Source: Brachybacterium equifaecis
Lineage (GTDB): Bacteria > Actinomycetota > Actinomycetes > Actinomycetales > Dermabacteraceae
Reading direction: 5' to 3'
Assembly (NCBI RefSeq): GCF_023509525.1
Contig: NZ_JAKNCJ010000001.1
Location: forward strand, 620,001 to 684,000
DNA: 64,000 nucleotides
The stretch's first letter is position 1, and the number at the start of each line of letters is the position of its first letter. Made by a program: the position numbers and the translations under genes. Under the pieces are notes generated by a model, which did not search any database, was not told the origin of the DNA, and saw only the letters and a list, made by a program, of their open reading frames with translations. Below, in pieces: positions 14,197 through 22,335 of the stretch.

Positions 14197-16146
14197 ATGC
14201 CCTCCGCGCCTTCTGCGCCCCACGCCGCCCGAAAGCCCGGCCCGATGATCGCGGTCGCCGCTGCGGCCGCCTTCCTCGCCACCTTCAACGAGACGTTCCT
14301 GAACGTCGCCCTCGCGCCGATCATGGCCGACTTCGGCATCGGGGTCGCCACCGCCCAGTGGCTCGCCACCGGCTACATGCTGACCGCCGCCGTGTTCGTT
14401 CCGGTCTCCGGCTTCTTCTACCGGCGCTTCCCCACGCGCGCCCTGTTCGCAGGCGTCGTCGGCCTGATGCTGCTCGGCAGCCTCATCGGCGCTCTCGCCC
14501 CCACCTTCCCGATCCTGCTCGGGGGCCGGCTGCTGCAGGCCATCGGCACGGGCCTGCTGATCCCCATCGGCATGAACATCACCGTCGCCGCCTCGCCCCG
14601 CGAGAAGCTCGGCCTCTACATGGGCATCATGGGCGCGATGACGACGATCGGGCCGTCGGTCTCGATCCTCGTCTCGGGCGCACTGCTCGAGGTGACCACC
14701 TGGCGCACCCTGATGTGGGTGTTCGCCGCGCTCTGCGCGATCGTGCTGTTCGCCGGAGCCGCCGTGCTGCGCACCCTGATCACCCTCGGCCGCCCCCGGC
14801 TCGACGTCCTCTCCGCGGCGCTCATCGCGATCGGCCTCGTGGGACTGCTCTACGGCGTCTCCACCGCCTTCTCCGGAGCCCTCGCGATGGCGTTCGTCTC
14901 GATGCTCGTCGGCATCGCCGCGATCGTGCTGTTCGCTCTGCGCCAGCTGCGCGCGAGCGATCCCCTGCTGAACCTCTCCCCCTTCGCGAATCCCCGCTTC
15001 ACCCTCGGCGTGCTGATGGTGATGGCGACCCTCACGATCGTGTTCGCGATGAACATCGCGATCCCGATCTTCCTGCAGTCCGCACAGGGCCAGTCCTCCC
15101 TGGACGCCGCCCTCACCGTCGCCCCCGCGATCCTGCTCTCCGCAGTCGTCGCCCCGTTCGCGGGTCGTGCCTTCGACCGCAGCGGCATCCGCCCGCTCGC
15201 GGCCACCGGCTTCGTGCTCATCGGCGCGTTCGCGCTGCTCGTCGCCTGGGCCGCGGGCGGCTCCTCGCTGCTGCTGATCGCCGCCCTGTACGTGCCGCTG
15301 ATCGCGGGCACCGCGCTCGTCGTCGGCCCTGTGCAGACCTTCGCCCTCTCGCAGCTCAGCCGTGAGCAGAGCCCCCACGGCGTCACCGTGTTCGGCACCG
15401 GCTTCCAGGTCGCCGGCTGCGTGGGCACGGCGATCGCCACCGGCGTCTACGGCGCCGTCACCGCCGCGCGGGCCAGCTCGGGAATCGCTGCCGCCGACGC
15501 CGCCGTGACCGGCTTCCGGTCCGTCGGCCTCCTGGTCGCGATCATCGCGCTCGCGGGCGTGGTCATGGCCTTCGCCGCCGTGCGCAGCGCCGCTCGCGCG
15601 TCCGCCGCTCCTGTTGCGCCCGCGGCGCTCGCTTCGGCCGACGGAGGAGCCGGTGCCCTCGCCCCGCTGATCGCGCGCGACGTCTTCACCCTCTCGCCCG
15701 AGCAGACGGTCCTCGAGGCGCTGCAGATGTTCGCCGTGCGCGGCATCTCCGGCGCTCCGATCGCTGATCGGAACGGCCGCCTCGTCGGCTTCTTGTCCGA
15801 CGGCGACGTGATGCGCTACCTCGCGGCCGAGCACTCCCTCGCCCGCGGCATGTTCACCGTGGCCGCGAGCACCGGCGGCGCCCCGGGCGCGAGCGAGGAC
15901 GACGCGCTCTCAGTCGCGATGCGCGACCTCATGCAGCTGCCCGTGATGCGTCTCGGCGAGCGGCGGGTCATCACGATCCCCGCGGATGCCTCGATGACCG
16001 AGGCCGTCGCGGCCCTCGCAGACGCGCACCTCAAGAAGGTGCCGGTCGTGGATGGCAAGCGCATGGTCGGGATCGTCTCCCGCTCGGCGATCAACCGCAG
16101 CGCCGTGGCCGCCTACCTCGAGCAGAAGCTGCCCCAGCTGGTCTGA
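14197..16146 (+). CDS. DHA2-type MFS drug/proton antiporter fused to a CBS-domain pair
   Basis: 649 residues. The first 480 form a 14-helix EmrB/QacA-type antiporter: motif A-like YRRFPTRALF, motif C-like GAMTTIGPSVSILVSGAL, and LATFNETFLNVALAPIMADF at helix 1. After a basic cytosolic linker, residues about 487-649 hold two CBS repeats (IARDVFTLSPEQTVLEAL; RRVITIPADASMTEAVAAL with LKKVPVVDGKRMVGIVSR), a Bateman module that binds adenyl nucleotides. The ATG at 14197 has GGAG at proper spacing. A hairpin follows 18 nt after the stop. CBS control of an MFS exporter is uncommon; nucleotide-dependent gating is my inference. Confidence 0.85.
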   Translation: MPSAPSAPHAARKPGPMIAVAAAAAFLATFNETFLNVALAPIMADFGIGVATAQWLATGYMLTAAVFVPVSGFFYRRFPTRALFAGVVGLMLLGSLIGALAPTFPILLGGRLLQAIGTGLLIPIGMNITVAASPREKLGLYMGIMGAMTTIGPSVSILVSGALLEVTTWRTLMWVFAALCAIVLFAGAAVLRTLITLGRPRLDVLSAALIAIGLVGLLYGVSTAFSGALAMAFVSMLVGIAAIVLFALRQLRASDPLLNLSPFANPRFTLGVLMVMATLTIVFAMNIAIPIFLQSAQGQSSLDAALTVAPAILLSAVVAPFAGRAFDRSGIRPLAATGFVLIGAFALLVAWAAGGSSLLLIAALYVPLIAGTALVVGPVQTFALSQLSREQSPHGVTVFGTGFQVAGCVGTAIATGVYGAVTAARASSGIAAADAAVTGFRSVGLLVAIIALAGVVMAFAAVRSAARASAAPVAPAALASADGGAGALAPLIARDVFTLSPEQTVLEALQMFAVRGISGAPIADRNGRLVGFLSDGDVMRYLAAEHSLARGMFTVAASTGGAPGASEDDALSVAMRDLMQLPVMRLGERRVITIPADASMTEAVAALADAHLKKVPVVDGKRMVGIVSRSAINRSAVAAYLEQKLPQLV

Positions 16147-16164
16147 GCGGCGAATGCATAGCGA

Positions 16165-16199
16165 CGGGCGGGTCGGGGAGGGATCCCCCGGGCCGCCCG
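16165..16199 (+). terminator. Terminator hairpin, copy 1 of a 40-bp repeat
   Basis: CGGGCGG pairs with CCGCCCG with an inner CGGGG/CCCCG step, 18 nt after the MFS-CBS stop. The stretch 16161-16200 recurs with about 85 percent identity at 17013-17051, after the Excalibur gene. Confidence 0.65.
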
Positions 16200-16389
16200 G
16201 CTGCGATCCGGCATAGAGCGAGAGCGCGTGGATGCGGTCCGGGGAGCCGGTCTGCTTCTTGCAGGTGCGGCGGTCACCGCAGGCAGCAGCGGGCTTACCG
16301 GTGCAGCCCCGGCTGTATTCTGCACAGCAGCCACGCACCGCCGCGTCCTCCCTCGCAGCGAGCCCCCCCCCTGCAGCGAAGGATCCCCC

Positions 16390-16998
16390 ATGTCGTCCGT
16401 CCCGCCTTCTTCGGGCTCTTCCGCCGCCCGCCTCCTCGGCGCCACGAAGTCCCTCGGCACCCGCGGCAAGCTCGGGATCGGCGCGGCGGGCTGCTGCAGC
16501 CTCGGCTGTCTCGGCTTCGTCCTGCTGCTGCTCCTCGGCGCGTGCGGCGCGATGCTGCCGCCGACGCCCGCACCCACGCCCTCGCCTTCACCGGCGAAGC
16601 CCGTCGGGATCGTCTCGGCCCCGGCGACCACCCCTGCGCCGACCACGCTCGCTCCGGCCCCGACAACGGTGCCGCCGACAACTCCCCCGCCGACCCCCGA
16701 GCCCGCGCCGACCACGGAGACGCCGACTCCCACTCCGGAGCCCGCACCCGCGCCCTCCCCGGAACCGGAGCCCGCACCAGATCCGGCACCGGCTCCAGAG
16801 CCTGCGCCCGCCCCCACGACCCCTCCGCCCGCTCCTGAACCTGATCCGGCGCCGGCCAAGGCTCCTGCAGCCGGCGTCTACTACAAGAACTGCACCGAGG
16901 TACGCGAGGCAGGTGCCGCCCCGATCCGCCCGGGGGATCCCGGCTGGCAGGACAAGTTCGATCGGGACGGCGACGGCCAGGCCTGCGGAGACGACTGA
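16390..16998 (+). CDS. Membrane-anchored Excalibur-domain protein with Pro-rich stalk
   Basis: 202 residues: a short cytosolic N-terminus, one hydrophobic helix (about 32-52, interrupted by several cysteines), a long extracellular stalk of PEPAP/TPTPEP repeats (55-160), and a C-terminal Excalibur domain. The domain shows YYKNCTEVREAGAAPI and the DRDGDGQACGDD calcium-binding loop that defines the family. Excalibur domains occur in surface proteins and nucleases of Gram-positive bacteria and bind calcium. No enzyme domain is attached here. It stands alone between two copies of a repeated terminator. Confidence 0.9.
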   Translation: MSSVPPSSGSSAARLLGATKSLGTRGKLGIGAAGCCSLGCLGFVLLLLLGACGAMLPPTPAPTPSPSPAKPVGIVSAPATTPAPTTLAPAPTTVPPTTPPPTPEPAPTTETPTPTPEPAPAPSPEPEPAPDPAPAPEPAPAPTTPPPAPEPDPAPAKAPAAGVYYKNCTEVREAGAAPIRPGDPGWQDKFDRDGDGQACGDD

Positions 16999-17016
16999 CC
17001 CCAGTTCCTGCAGCGA

Positions 17017-17050
17017 CGGGCGGCCGGGGGAGGGATCCCCGAGCCGCCCG
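17017..17050 (+). terminator. Terminator hairpin, copy 2 of a 40-bp repeat
   Basis: CGGGCGG/CCGCCCG with an inner GGGG/CCCC step, 18 nt after the Excalibur stop. It is the sister of the hairpin at 16165-16199, so the Excalibur gene is flanked by directly repeated hairpins. Confidence 0.65.
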
Positions 17051-17096
17051 GCACTGCATCTGCTGAACCACAGCTCGCTCTTTCTCGGTGCGATAA

Positions 17097-17543
17097 CTCT
17101 CGCGGGAGGGAGGGATCTACTCGGCACCGCCGCCACCGTCGCCGTCGCCGTCGCCGTCGCCGACCAATGAAGAGGCGGCTTCTATGAACATCGCCTTCAT
17201 GGAGTCGGTGCAGTTGGACGCCTACTTGAAGATCTCCCCGACGCTCCCGACCGCGAATCAGATCGACGAGGCTCACGGGTCGGATGCCTTCCTGTACTAC
17301 TCGAACTTCTACTTGCCGATGTACCACTCCGGCCACTGCGAGGCAGCCTGCACCACCAACCAGTTGCCCGTGGCCATCTGTGATGAGGCTGCACACGGCT
17401 ACTACATCGAGTACAAGTTCCAGAAGTTCATGGAGGAGGCCTTCGCCAAGGCCTAGCCCCAGATGAAGAACTACATGATGCCGCTCATCATCATCCTGCG
17501 CGACAACGAGGAGGATTACACCGAGGACCACTCTGACCAGCCA
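17097..17543 (+). pseudogene. Gene remnant encoding a Pro/Ser stalk and a small Cys-containing domain
   Basis: The frame opens after a TAA at 17094 with no start codon, reads a PSPSPSPSP stalk from a GCCGTC hexamer run, then 90 residues from the first ATG at 17184 (MNIAFMESVQLDAYLKISP to FMEEAFAKA). A TAG stops it at 17454-17456. The same frame continues with strong GC3 for about 27 codons (MKNYMMPLIIILRDNEEDY) before codon bias decays near 17543. An intact 90-residue gene from 17184 is possible, but the Shine-Dalgarno is poor. A stalk without its anchor suggests the 3' end of a truncated surface protein gene. No family recognised. Confidence 0.5.
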
Positions 17544-17895
17544 AATCGAACTCCGATCCCTGCTTGGTCGAACCTCGATCCGAGACCCCATCCACGCAGG
17601 TCAAGCCCAGCGGCCCCCAGCATCGTGGCCTTGACGCCCTCCACCCTCCTTCGCAAGAACGCTCCCGATTTTCTGCGAGCGAACGGCTCCAGCATGCCCT
17701 GCAGTGCTCCCACCACGGCGCCCCCAGCACTCGCGGCACGAGTCTCGGAAAGCGCGATCGTGTAATTCCGCGTGTCGGATCCGCTGACGGCGCTCCGTAG
17801 GATCGGCTCACCGCTCATTCGGAGCGCTCGTGCCAGCCGCGGCTGGCTCCGTCGGTCACTGAAACGAACGACGGACAATCAGGGAAGAAGGTTGG
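17544..17895. other. Gap with no supported gene
   Basis: Open frames exist on both strands here, but codon bias is weak, the minus-strand frame (17516-17878) needs a TTG start and a TAA stop unlike any neighbour, and no domain is seen. It is lower in GC than the rest of the window. Confidence 0.4.
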
Positions 17896-18063
17896 ATGAC
17901 TGCGGCCAATTCACCTCGGAGAGGGTCGTGCAATTGTGAGCGACCGATGATTGGAGCCACGAGAGCCACGGGCGCTGCCTCCCGCGTGAACGGTTGGATG
18001 CAACTGCTCGCGGCTCTCGTGAATATCTCCACTGCGATCATCCGCCTGCTGACTCCTCAGTGA
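17896..18063 (+). CDS. Small ORF, 55 residues, hydrophobic C-terminus
   Basis: ATG at 17896 with AAGG five nt upstream. The peptide starts polar and Cys-containing (MTAANSPRRGSCNCERP), then from residue 31 is amphipathic to hydrophobic (GWMQLLAALVNISTAIIRLL), ending TPQ and TGA. Two hairpins follow immediately. A single membrane-inserting helix and compact transcription unit resemble small membrane peptides, type I toxins or leaderless bacteriocins, but no homologue is recognised and codon evidence is thin at this length. Confidence 0.4.
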   Translation: MTAANSPRRGSCNCERPMIGATRATGAASRVNGWMQLLAALVNISTAIIRLLTPQ

Positions 18064-18086
18064 GCAGGTAGCTCCACAAGGAGCCT

Positions 18087-18120
18087 GGGCCCTGTCCTCG
18101 CTGCAACGAGGGCGGGGCCC
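18087..18120 (+). terminator. Terminator after the 55-residue ORF
   Basis: GGGCCC..CCTCG pairs with CGAGG..GGGCCC around CTGCAA; a smaller hairpin GCTCC-ACAA-GGAGC (18071-18084) precedes it. Followed by ATCCTTGTCT. Confidence 0.65.
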
Positions 18121-18216
18121 ATCCTTGTCTGCGCACCCGAACGCATGAGCGGACCGGCGGAAATCCCAGTCTAGGTCGAGGGGTGAATGGTGGGCCCGCA
18201 GTTGGCGAGCGCCTGG

Positions 18217-18978
18217 TCAGGGCTTCGTGGCGTAGACCCGGAACCTGCGCTGGGTCACGACGATCGGTGCCGACGCCTCCAGGTCGAGCAGGCGCTGTGC
18301 GTGGGCGCGCACGGTGAACCCCGGAGCGTCCCAGGGCACCAGGCCGATGTAGGTGACGAGCGCGCGAGCATCGCGGAAGCGCATCGTGCCGTGCCAGCTG
18401 TCAGCAGTGTCGATGCGCAGCCCTGCATCCTGCAGAGCTTGCGCGTATCCCGCCAGCGTCACGTCGGGGTGGAGGAACTCCCCGCCGAACCATTCGTGGA
18501 TCTCGGGGGCGTCGAGGCCGTCCACCTGCTGCGTGAGGACCCTGCCGCCGGGAGCGAGGACCCGGGCGATCTCGCCCGCGTCGTAGACCTCGTGGCGCGA
18601 CATCACCAGATCCTGGCTCGCATCGGGGAGGTCGAGGGGCTCCCCCACCTCGGCGTCGTATTCGAGCACCGTCACGCCGTGGGCCGCGAGAGTCTCTCTC
18701 GCAACGGGGACGTTCGGCGCCCAGCCCTCCGTCGCAACGACATGGGGCGGACGCACCTGCTCCTGCGCGAGCGACTCCAGCAGCGCCGACAGCCGCTCAC
18801 CGCCGCCGGTACCCAGATCCACAGCGCCGATCCTCGAGCCCCGCAGGGCGCTGCGGCAGTCGTCCTCGAAGTCCCACCACGGACTGTCCGAGACCATCGC
18901 GTCATCCAGGCGCGAGAAGTCCCAGCCGACCATCTCCGCGTCGGCGTGCGCCTTCTCGAGGCTCCCCAGCAGATCCAT
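18217..18978 (-). CDS. Class I SAM-dependent methyltransferase
   Basis: 253 residues with motif I AVDLGTGGGERLSALLES (52-69), an acidic residue after strand 2 (VVATEG) and a post-III region LAPGGRVLTQQV. This is the Rossmann-type methyltransferase fold; the overall layout is that of type 11 small-molecule or uncharacterised methyltransferases. Substrate unknown. ATG at 18978 has AAGGAG at ideal spacing. Monocistronic, 134 bp downstream of metY on the same strand. Confidence 0.82.
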   Translation of the reverse strand: MDLLGSLEKAHADAEMVGWDFSRLDDAMVSDSPWWDFEDDCRSALRGSRIGAVDLGTGGGERLSALLESLAQEQVRPPHVVATEGWAPNVPVARETLAAHGVTVLEYDAEVGEPLDLPDASQDLVMSRHEVYDAGEIARVLAPGGRVLTQQVDGLDAPEIHEWFGGEFLHPDVTLAGYAQALQDAGLRIDTADSWHGTMRFRDARALVTYIGLVPWDAPGFTVRAHAQRLLDLEASAPIVVTQRRFRVYATKP

Positions 18979-19112
18979 GAGTGCTCCTTTGCAGGGTGGG
19001 GCGCGACGACTGAGCGACGCTGGTCGTGCGGAGCGGCACTCGCAGCGCGCCCGTAGGGCTTCAGGCATCGACCCTAGTGCGCCGCCCCCGTTCACTCACC
19101 TGAATGACGCCA

Positions 19113-20408
19113 TCACCCGATCGCTGCGAACCCCTTCTCCAGATCCGCGAGGATGTCGTCGATGTGCTCGAGCCCGACGGAGAGGCGCACGAATCCGGGC
19201 TCGACGCCCGCGGCGCGCTGCTCGTCCGCGCTCAGCTGCGAGTGGGTGGTGGAGGCGGGGTGGATGACGAGGCTGCGCACATCGCCGATGTTCGCGACGT
19301 TCGAGTGCAGCTCGAGGGCGTCCACGAACCGCTTGCCGGCGTCGGCCCCGCCGGCGAGCACGAACCCGAGCACGGAGCCGGCGCCTCGCGGCAGGTACTC
19401 CTGGGCGCGGTCGAAGTAGGGGGAGCTCGGCAGGCCCGCCCAGGCCACGGACTCCACGGCCCCCTGGCCCTCGAGGAACGCGGCGACCTTCCGGGCGTTC
19501 TCGAGGTGGCGGTCCATGCGCAGCGGCAGCGTCTCCAGGCCCTGCGCGATGAGGAACGCGTTGAACGGCGAGACGGCAGGTCCCAGGTCGCGCAGCAGCT
19601 GCACGCGGGCCTTGATGATGAACGGCGGGAGCGAGGGCGGCAGCTGCGTGTACACGAGGCCGTTGTAGGAGGCGTCGGGCTCGTTGAAGCTCGGGAAGCG
19701 TGCGGGATCGGCGGCGAAGTCGAAGGAGTTGCCGTCCACGATCACGCCCGCGATCGAGGTGCCGTGGCCGCCGAGGAACTTCGTGGCGGAATGGACGACG
19801 ATGTCGGCCCCGTGCTCGAGCGGGCGCAGCAGGTAGGGCGTCGCGACCGTGTTGTCGACGATCAGCGGCACGCCGGCCTCGTGAGCGATCTGCGCGACCT
19901 CGCGGATGCGCAGCACGTCCTGGCGGGGGTTCGGGATGGTCTCGGCGAAGAACGCCTTCGTGCTCTCCTTCGCCGCGGCGCGCCAGGACTCCAGATCATC
20001 GGGATCCGCCACGAAGATCGGCTCGATGCCCAGGCGCGCCAGGGTGTGCTTGAACAGGTTGAACGTGCCGCCGTACAGGCTCGGCGAGATGACGATCGAG
20101 TCGCCCGCGCCCGCGACGTTCAGGATCGCGAGCGTGATCGCGCTCTGCCCGGAGGCGACCAGCAGCCCCGCCGCGCCGCCCTCGAGCGCGGCGATGCGAT
20201 CCTCCACCACCGCCTGCGTGGGGTTCGTGATGCGCGTGTAGATCGGGCCGAGATCCGCGAGGGCGAAGCGATTCGCGGCGGTCTCGGCGTCGGGGAACAC
20301 GAAGCTCGTGGTCTGGTAGAGCGGGAGGGCCCGCGCGCCGGTGGCCGGGTCGGGCTCCTGGCCGGCGTGGATCGCGAGGGTCTCGAAGCGGGGGGACTGC
20401 TCGGTCAT
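19113..20408 (-). CDS. metY: O-acetylhomoserine sulfhydrylase
   Basis: Condenses O-acetylhomoserine with sulfide to homocysteine (methionine synthesis), PLP-dependent. 431 residues with the Cys/Met metabolism signature: [16 protein letters not shown] (35-50), [15 protein letters not shown] (81-95), [12 protein letters not shown], and Lys210 in [12 protein letters not shown] for the PLP aldimine. The length and the [17 protein letters not shown] block favour MetY over cystathionine gamma-synthase (about 385). GGAAGG precedes the ATG. No met neighbours and no recognisable SAM riboswitch in the 340 bp upstream. Confidence 0.93.
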   Translation of the reverse strand: MTEQSPRFETLAIHAGQEPDPATGARALPLYQTTSFVFPDAETAANRFALADLGPIYTRITNPTQAVVEDRIAALEGGAAGLLVASGQSAITLAILNVAGAGDSIVISPSLYGGTFNLFKHTLARLGIEPIFVADPDDLESWRAAAKESTKAFFAETIPNPRQDVLRIREVAQIAHEAGVPLIVDNTVATPYLLRPLEHGADIVVHSATKFLGGHGTSIAGVIVDGNSFDFAADPARFPSFNEPDASYNGLVYTQLPPSLPPFIIKARVQLLRDLGPAVSPFNAFLIAQGLETLPLRMDRHLENARKVAAFLEGQGAVESVAWAGLPSSPYFDRAQEYLPRGAGSVLGFVLAGGADAGKRFVDALELHSNVANIGDVRSLVIHPASTTHSQLSADEQRAAGVEPGFVRLSVGLEHIDDILADLEKGFAAIG

Positions 20409-20748
20409 GGTGCTGCCTTCCGACGGGAGGGATCCGCTCTGCGGGATCCGCGGGCTGGTGAGAGACCCGCCGGGGGGCTGCGCAGCGCGGGGAGCGCGTG
20501 CGCACGGCGAGGAGTGACCGGGACCAGGATTCGGCGCGGCCCGCGCCCCTGCCAAGGTTCGTGAACACGCATGTCCGGACTCTGCTGACGAGCAGCTCGT
20601 GACATCGGCTGCCGGAATGCCCCGATTTCTCGGCTTTCCTGAGCGCGCTGCTCGTCTCCTGCAGGCGCGGTGGAAGCGCTCAGCTCGGCGCGCCAGCTGC
20701 CGCGGCCGATGCCGGGCATGCACTCATGCCCCCAACGAGAGCGAGCTC
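20409..20748. other. Divergent intergenic region metY / exported protein
   Basis: 340 bp without a gene. On the plus strand, GGGCATG (20714-20720) and CATGCCC (20725-20731) form a 7-bp hairpin 17 nt before the exported-protein ATG. Two GGATCC sites flank a short spacer near metY. I looked for the SAM-I/SAM-IV core on the metY side and did not find it. Confidence 0.5.
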
Positions 20749-21707
20749 ATGACCGACAGCACGAACCCCCGCCCCACCCCCTCGATGACCCGCCGCGGCC
20801 TCACAAAGGGCGCCGCCTGGACCCTGCCCGCCGTCGCAGTGGCCTCCGCGGCACCCGCCTTCGCTGCCAGCATCAGCGACTGCCCGACGAACGCCCGGAT
20901 CGACCAGTTCTTCGCGCAGCGCCGCACCGAGGTCGCGAACTACGACGGCTGCGCCGGCACCACCTCGCCGACCTTCACCATCTGGTACGACGGCGGGGGC
21001 GGCGCGAACGTCGCCCTGCAGAACAGCTTCATCAACGTGCGCAACCAGAACAGCTGCACGATCGACCTGCGGGCGTACCCTCTCGCCTTCCGCATCGACA
21101 TCGCGAACAGCGCCGGCGCTGACGTCGCTGCCGACAGGCCCGGCGTGCTGCGTCGCAGCATGACCTCGACCAACTCCTACGGGTACCTCTCCCGCCTCAG
21201 CGCCCCGGGAGTCGAGCGCTGCGGCATCAAGAACGAGACCTACTGGGAGCCCAACGGCACCGAACAGGTGCAGATGTCGGACGGGTCCACGGCGACCCGC
21301 ACCATCTACAGCGCCCGCTGGAACACCGTCCGCGCCGCGACCGTGGTCTCGGGCGAAGACATCGACATCCAGTTCTCCTGGGCCGACGGGCTCGCCGCCG
21401 GCGGCCGCCTCAACAACATCTATCGCCTGGTGCCGCTCGGCATGGCGGCCCCGCAATGGGCCGACCTCACCACTGCCGATTCGGGTGCCTGCGCCGACGC
21501 CTACGCGTACTACTCCGCGAAGGTCGCCGAGTGGTACCGGAACGGCTACGGCTGCAACCCGAACATCCGCTGGAGGTGGGGACGGACGTGACCGCCACCA
21601 GCTTCCGCACCACCTCGAGCTACACCCGCACCCCCATCACCTGCGGCACCGGGATGTGGTCGAACGTGTCCCGGGACTTCACCCCCTCGCACGACGGCAT
21701 CTACTGA
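20749..21707 (+). pseudogene. Twin-arginine exported protein, single-base frameshift near the 3' end
   Basis: The first frame gives 280 residues ending NIRWRWGRT at 21591. It begins with a Tat signal: RRGLTKGAAWTLPAVAV then APAFAAS near residue 40. The mature part is beta-rich, with six or more cysteines and Asn/Tyr-rich loops; no family recognised. Directly after the stop, the -1 frame continues with perfect GC3 (VTATSFRTTSSYTRTPITC and on to HDGIY, stop 21707). Total length is 959 nt, one short of 320 codons, so one base was lost, probably in the GGGG run near 21578-21581. This is decay, a sequencing error, or slippage. The signal resembles that of the protein at 60744. Confidence 0.7.
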
Positions 21708-21804
21708 CCGAGGCGGGCCCGGGAGCGGCTGCTCCGGGGCCCGTGCACTCGCGCAGGGCAGGGGCGGCACGGCGGTCGGAACCGGGGCATGGCATGCTCA
21801 TCCG

Positions 21805-22272
21805 ATGCGCCGTGTCGTCCTCCTCTGCGGTCCCTCCGGGTCCGGCAAGACCACCTATGCCCGCGGTCTCGAGGCCGACGGGTTCACCCGGCTGTCCTTC
21901 GACCAGGAAGCCTGGGCGCTGGGCCTCGCGCCGCTGGACCTGACCCGCGCGCAGCTCGCGCAGATCGACGCGGAGCTGCGCTCCCGCCTGCACGACCTGC
22001 TGCGCGCCGGGCGCGACGTCGTCCTGGACTTCTCGTTCTCGACCCGCTCCCTCCGCGAGGAATGGCGGGCATTGGCCGCTGCCGATGGCGGCAGCACCCT
22101 CACGATCCATCTCGCGACGCCGCGCGAGGTGTGCCTGGCGCGGATGCGGGAGCGCCGCGGCGCGCACGCCGATGACGTCATCCTCGACGAGTCGGCGGCC
22201 GCCCATCACATCGACACCTTCGAGGCGCCGACGGCCGACGAGGGCCCGCTGCGGGTGATCCGCGGCGGTTGA
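21805..22272 (+). CDS. P-loop kinase-like ATP-binding protein
   Basis: 155 residues. Walker A GPSGSGKTTYARGL (9-22), a DFSFSTRSLREEW region (73-85) in place of Walker B/lid, and RMRERRG at the lid. This is the small zeta-toxin/AAA_33 or gluconokinase-like P-loop group, which phosphorylates small molecules or confers resistance. The substrate is unknown. It stands alone between the frameshifted exported-protein gene and a convergent ABC-F gene. Confidence 0.8.
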   Translation: MRRVVLLCGPSGSGKTTYARGLEADGFTRLSFDQEAWALGLAPLDLTRAQLAQIDAELRSRLHDLLRAGRDVVLDFSFSTRSLREEWRALAAADGGSTLTIHLATPREVCLARMRERRGAHADDVILDESAAAHHIDTFEAPTADEGPLRVIRGG

Positions 22273-22335
22273 CCCCGCAGCCTGCCCCGGCCAGGCCCGG
22301 CTGGCGAGGGCGCGGCTCGCGAAGCGCCTCGTCCC

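Noticed and set aside
13879-15834. A 651-codon open frame antisense to the MFS-CBS gene
   Set aside because: Composition is Glu/Gly/Arg/Asp repeats with no domain, while the plus strand gives a full MFS-CBS protein.
17516-17878. Minus-strand frame of 120 codons
   Set aside because: It needs a TTG start and a TAA stop, has only moderate codon bias, and matches nothing recognised.
20409-20600. SAM riboswitch before metY
   Set aside because: The conserved core of SAM-I/SAM-IV aptamers was not found in the leader; only general GC hairpins are present.
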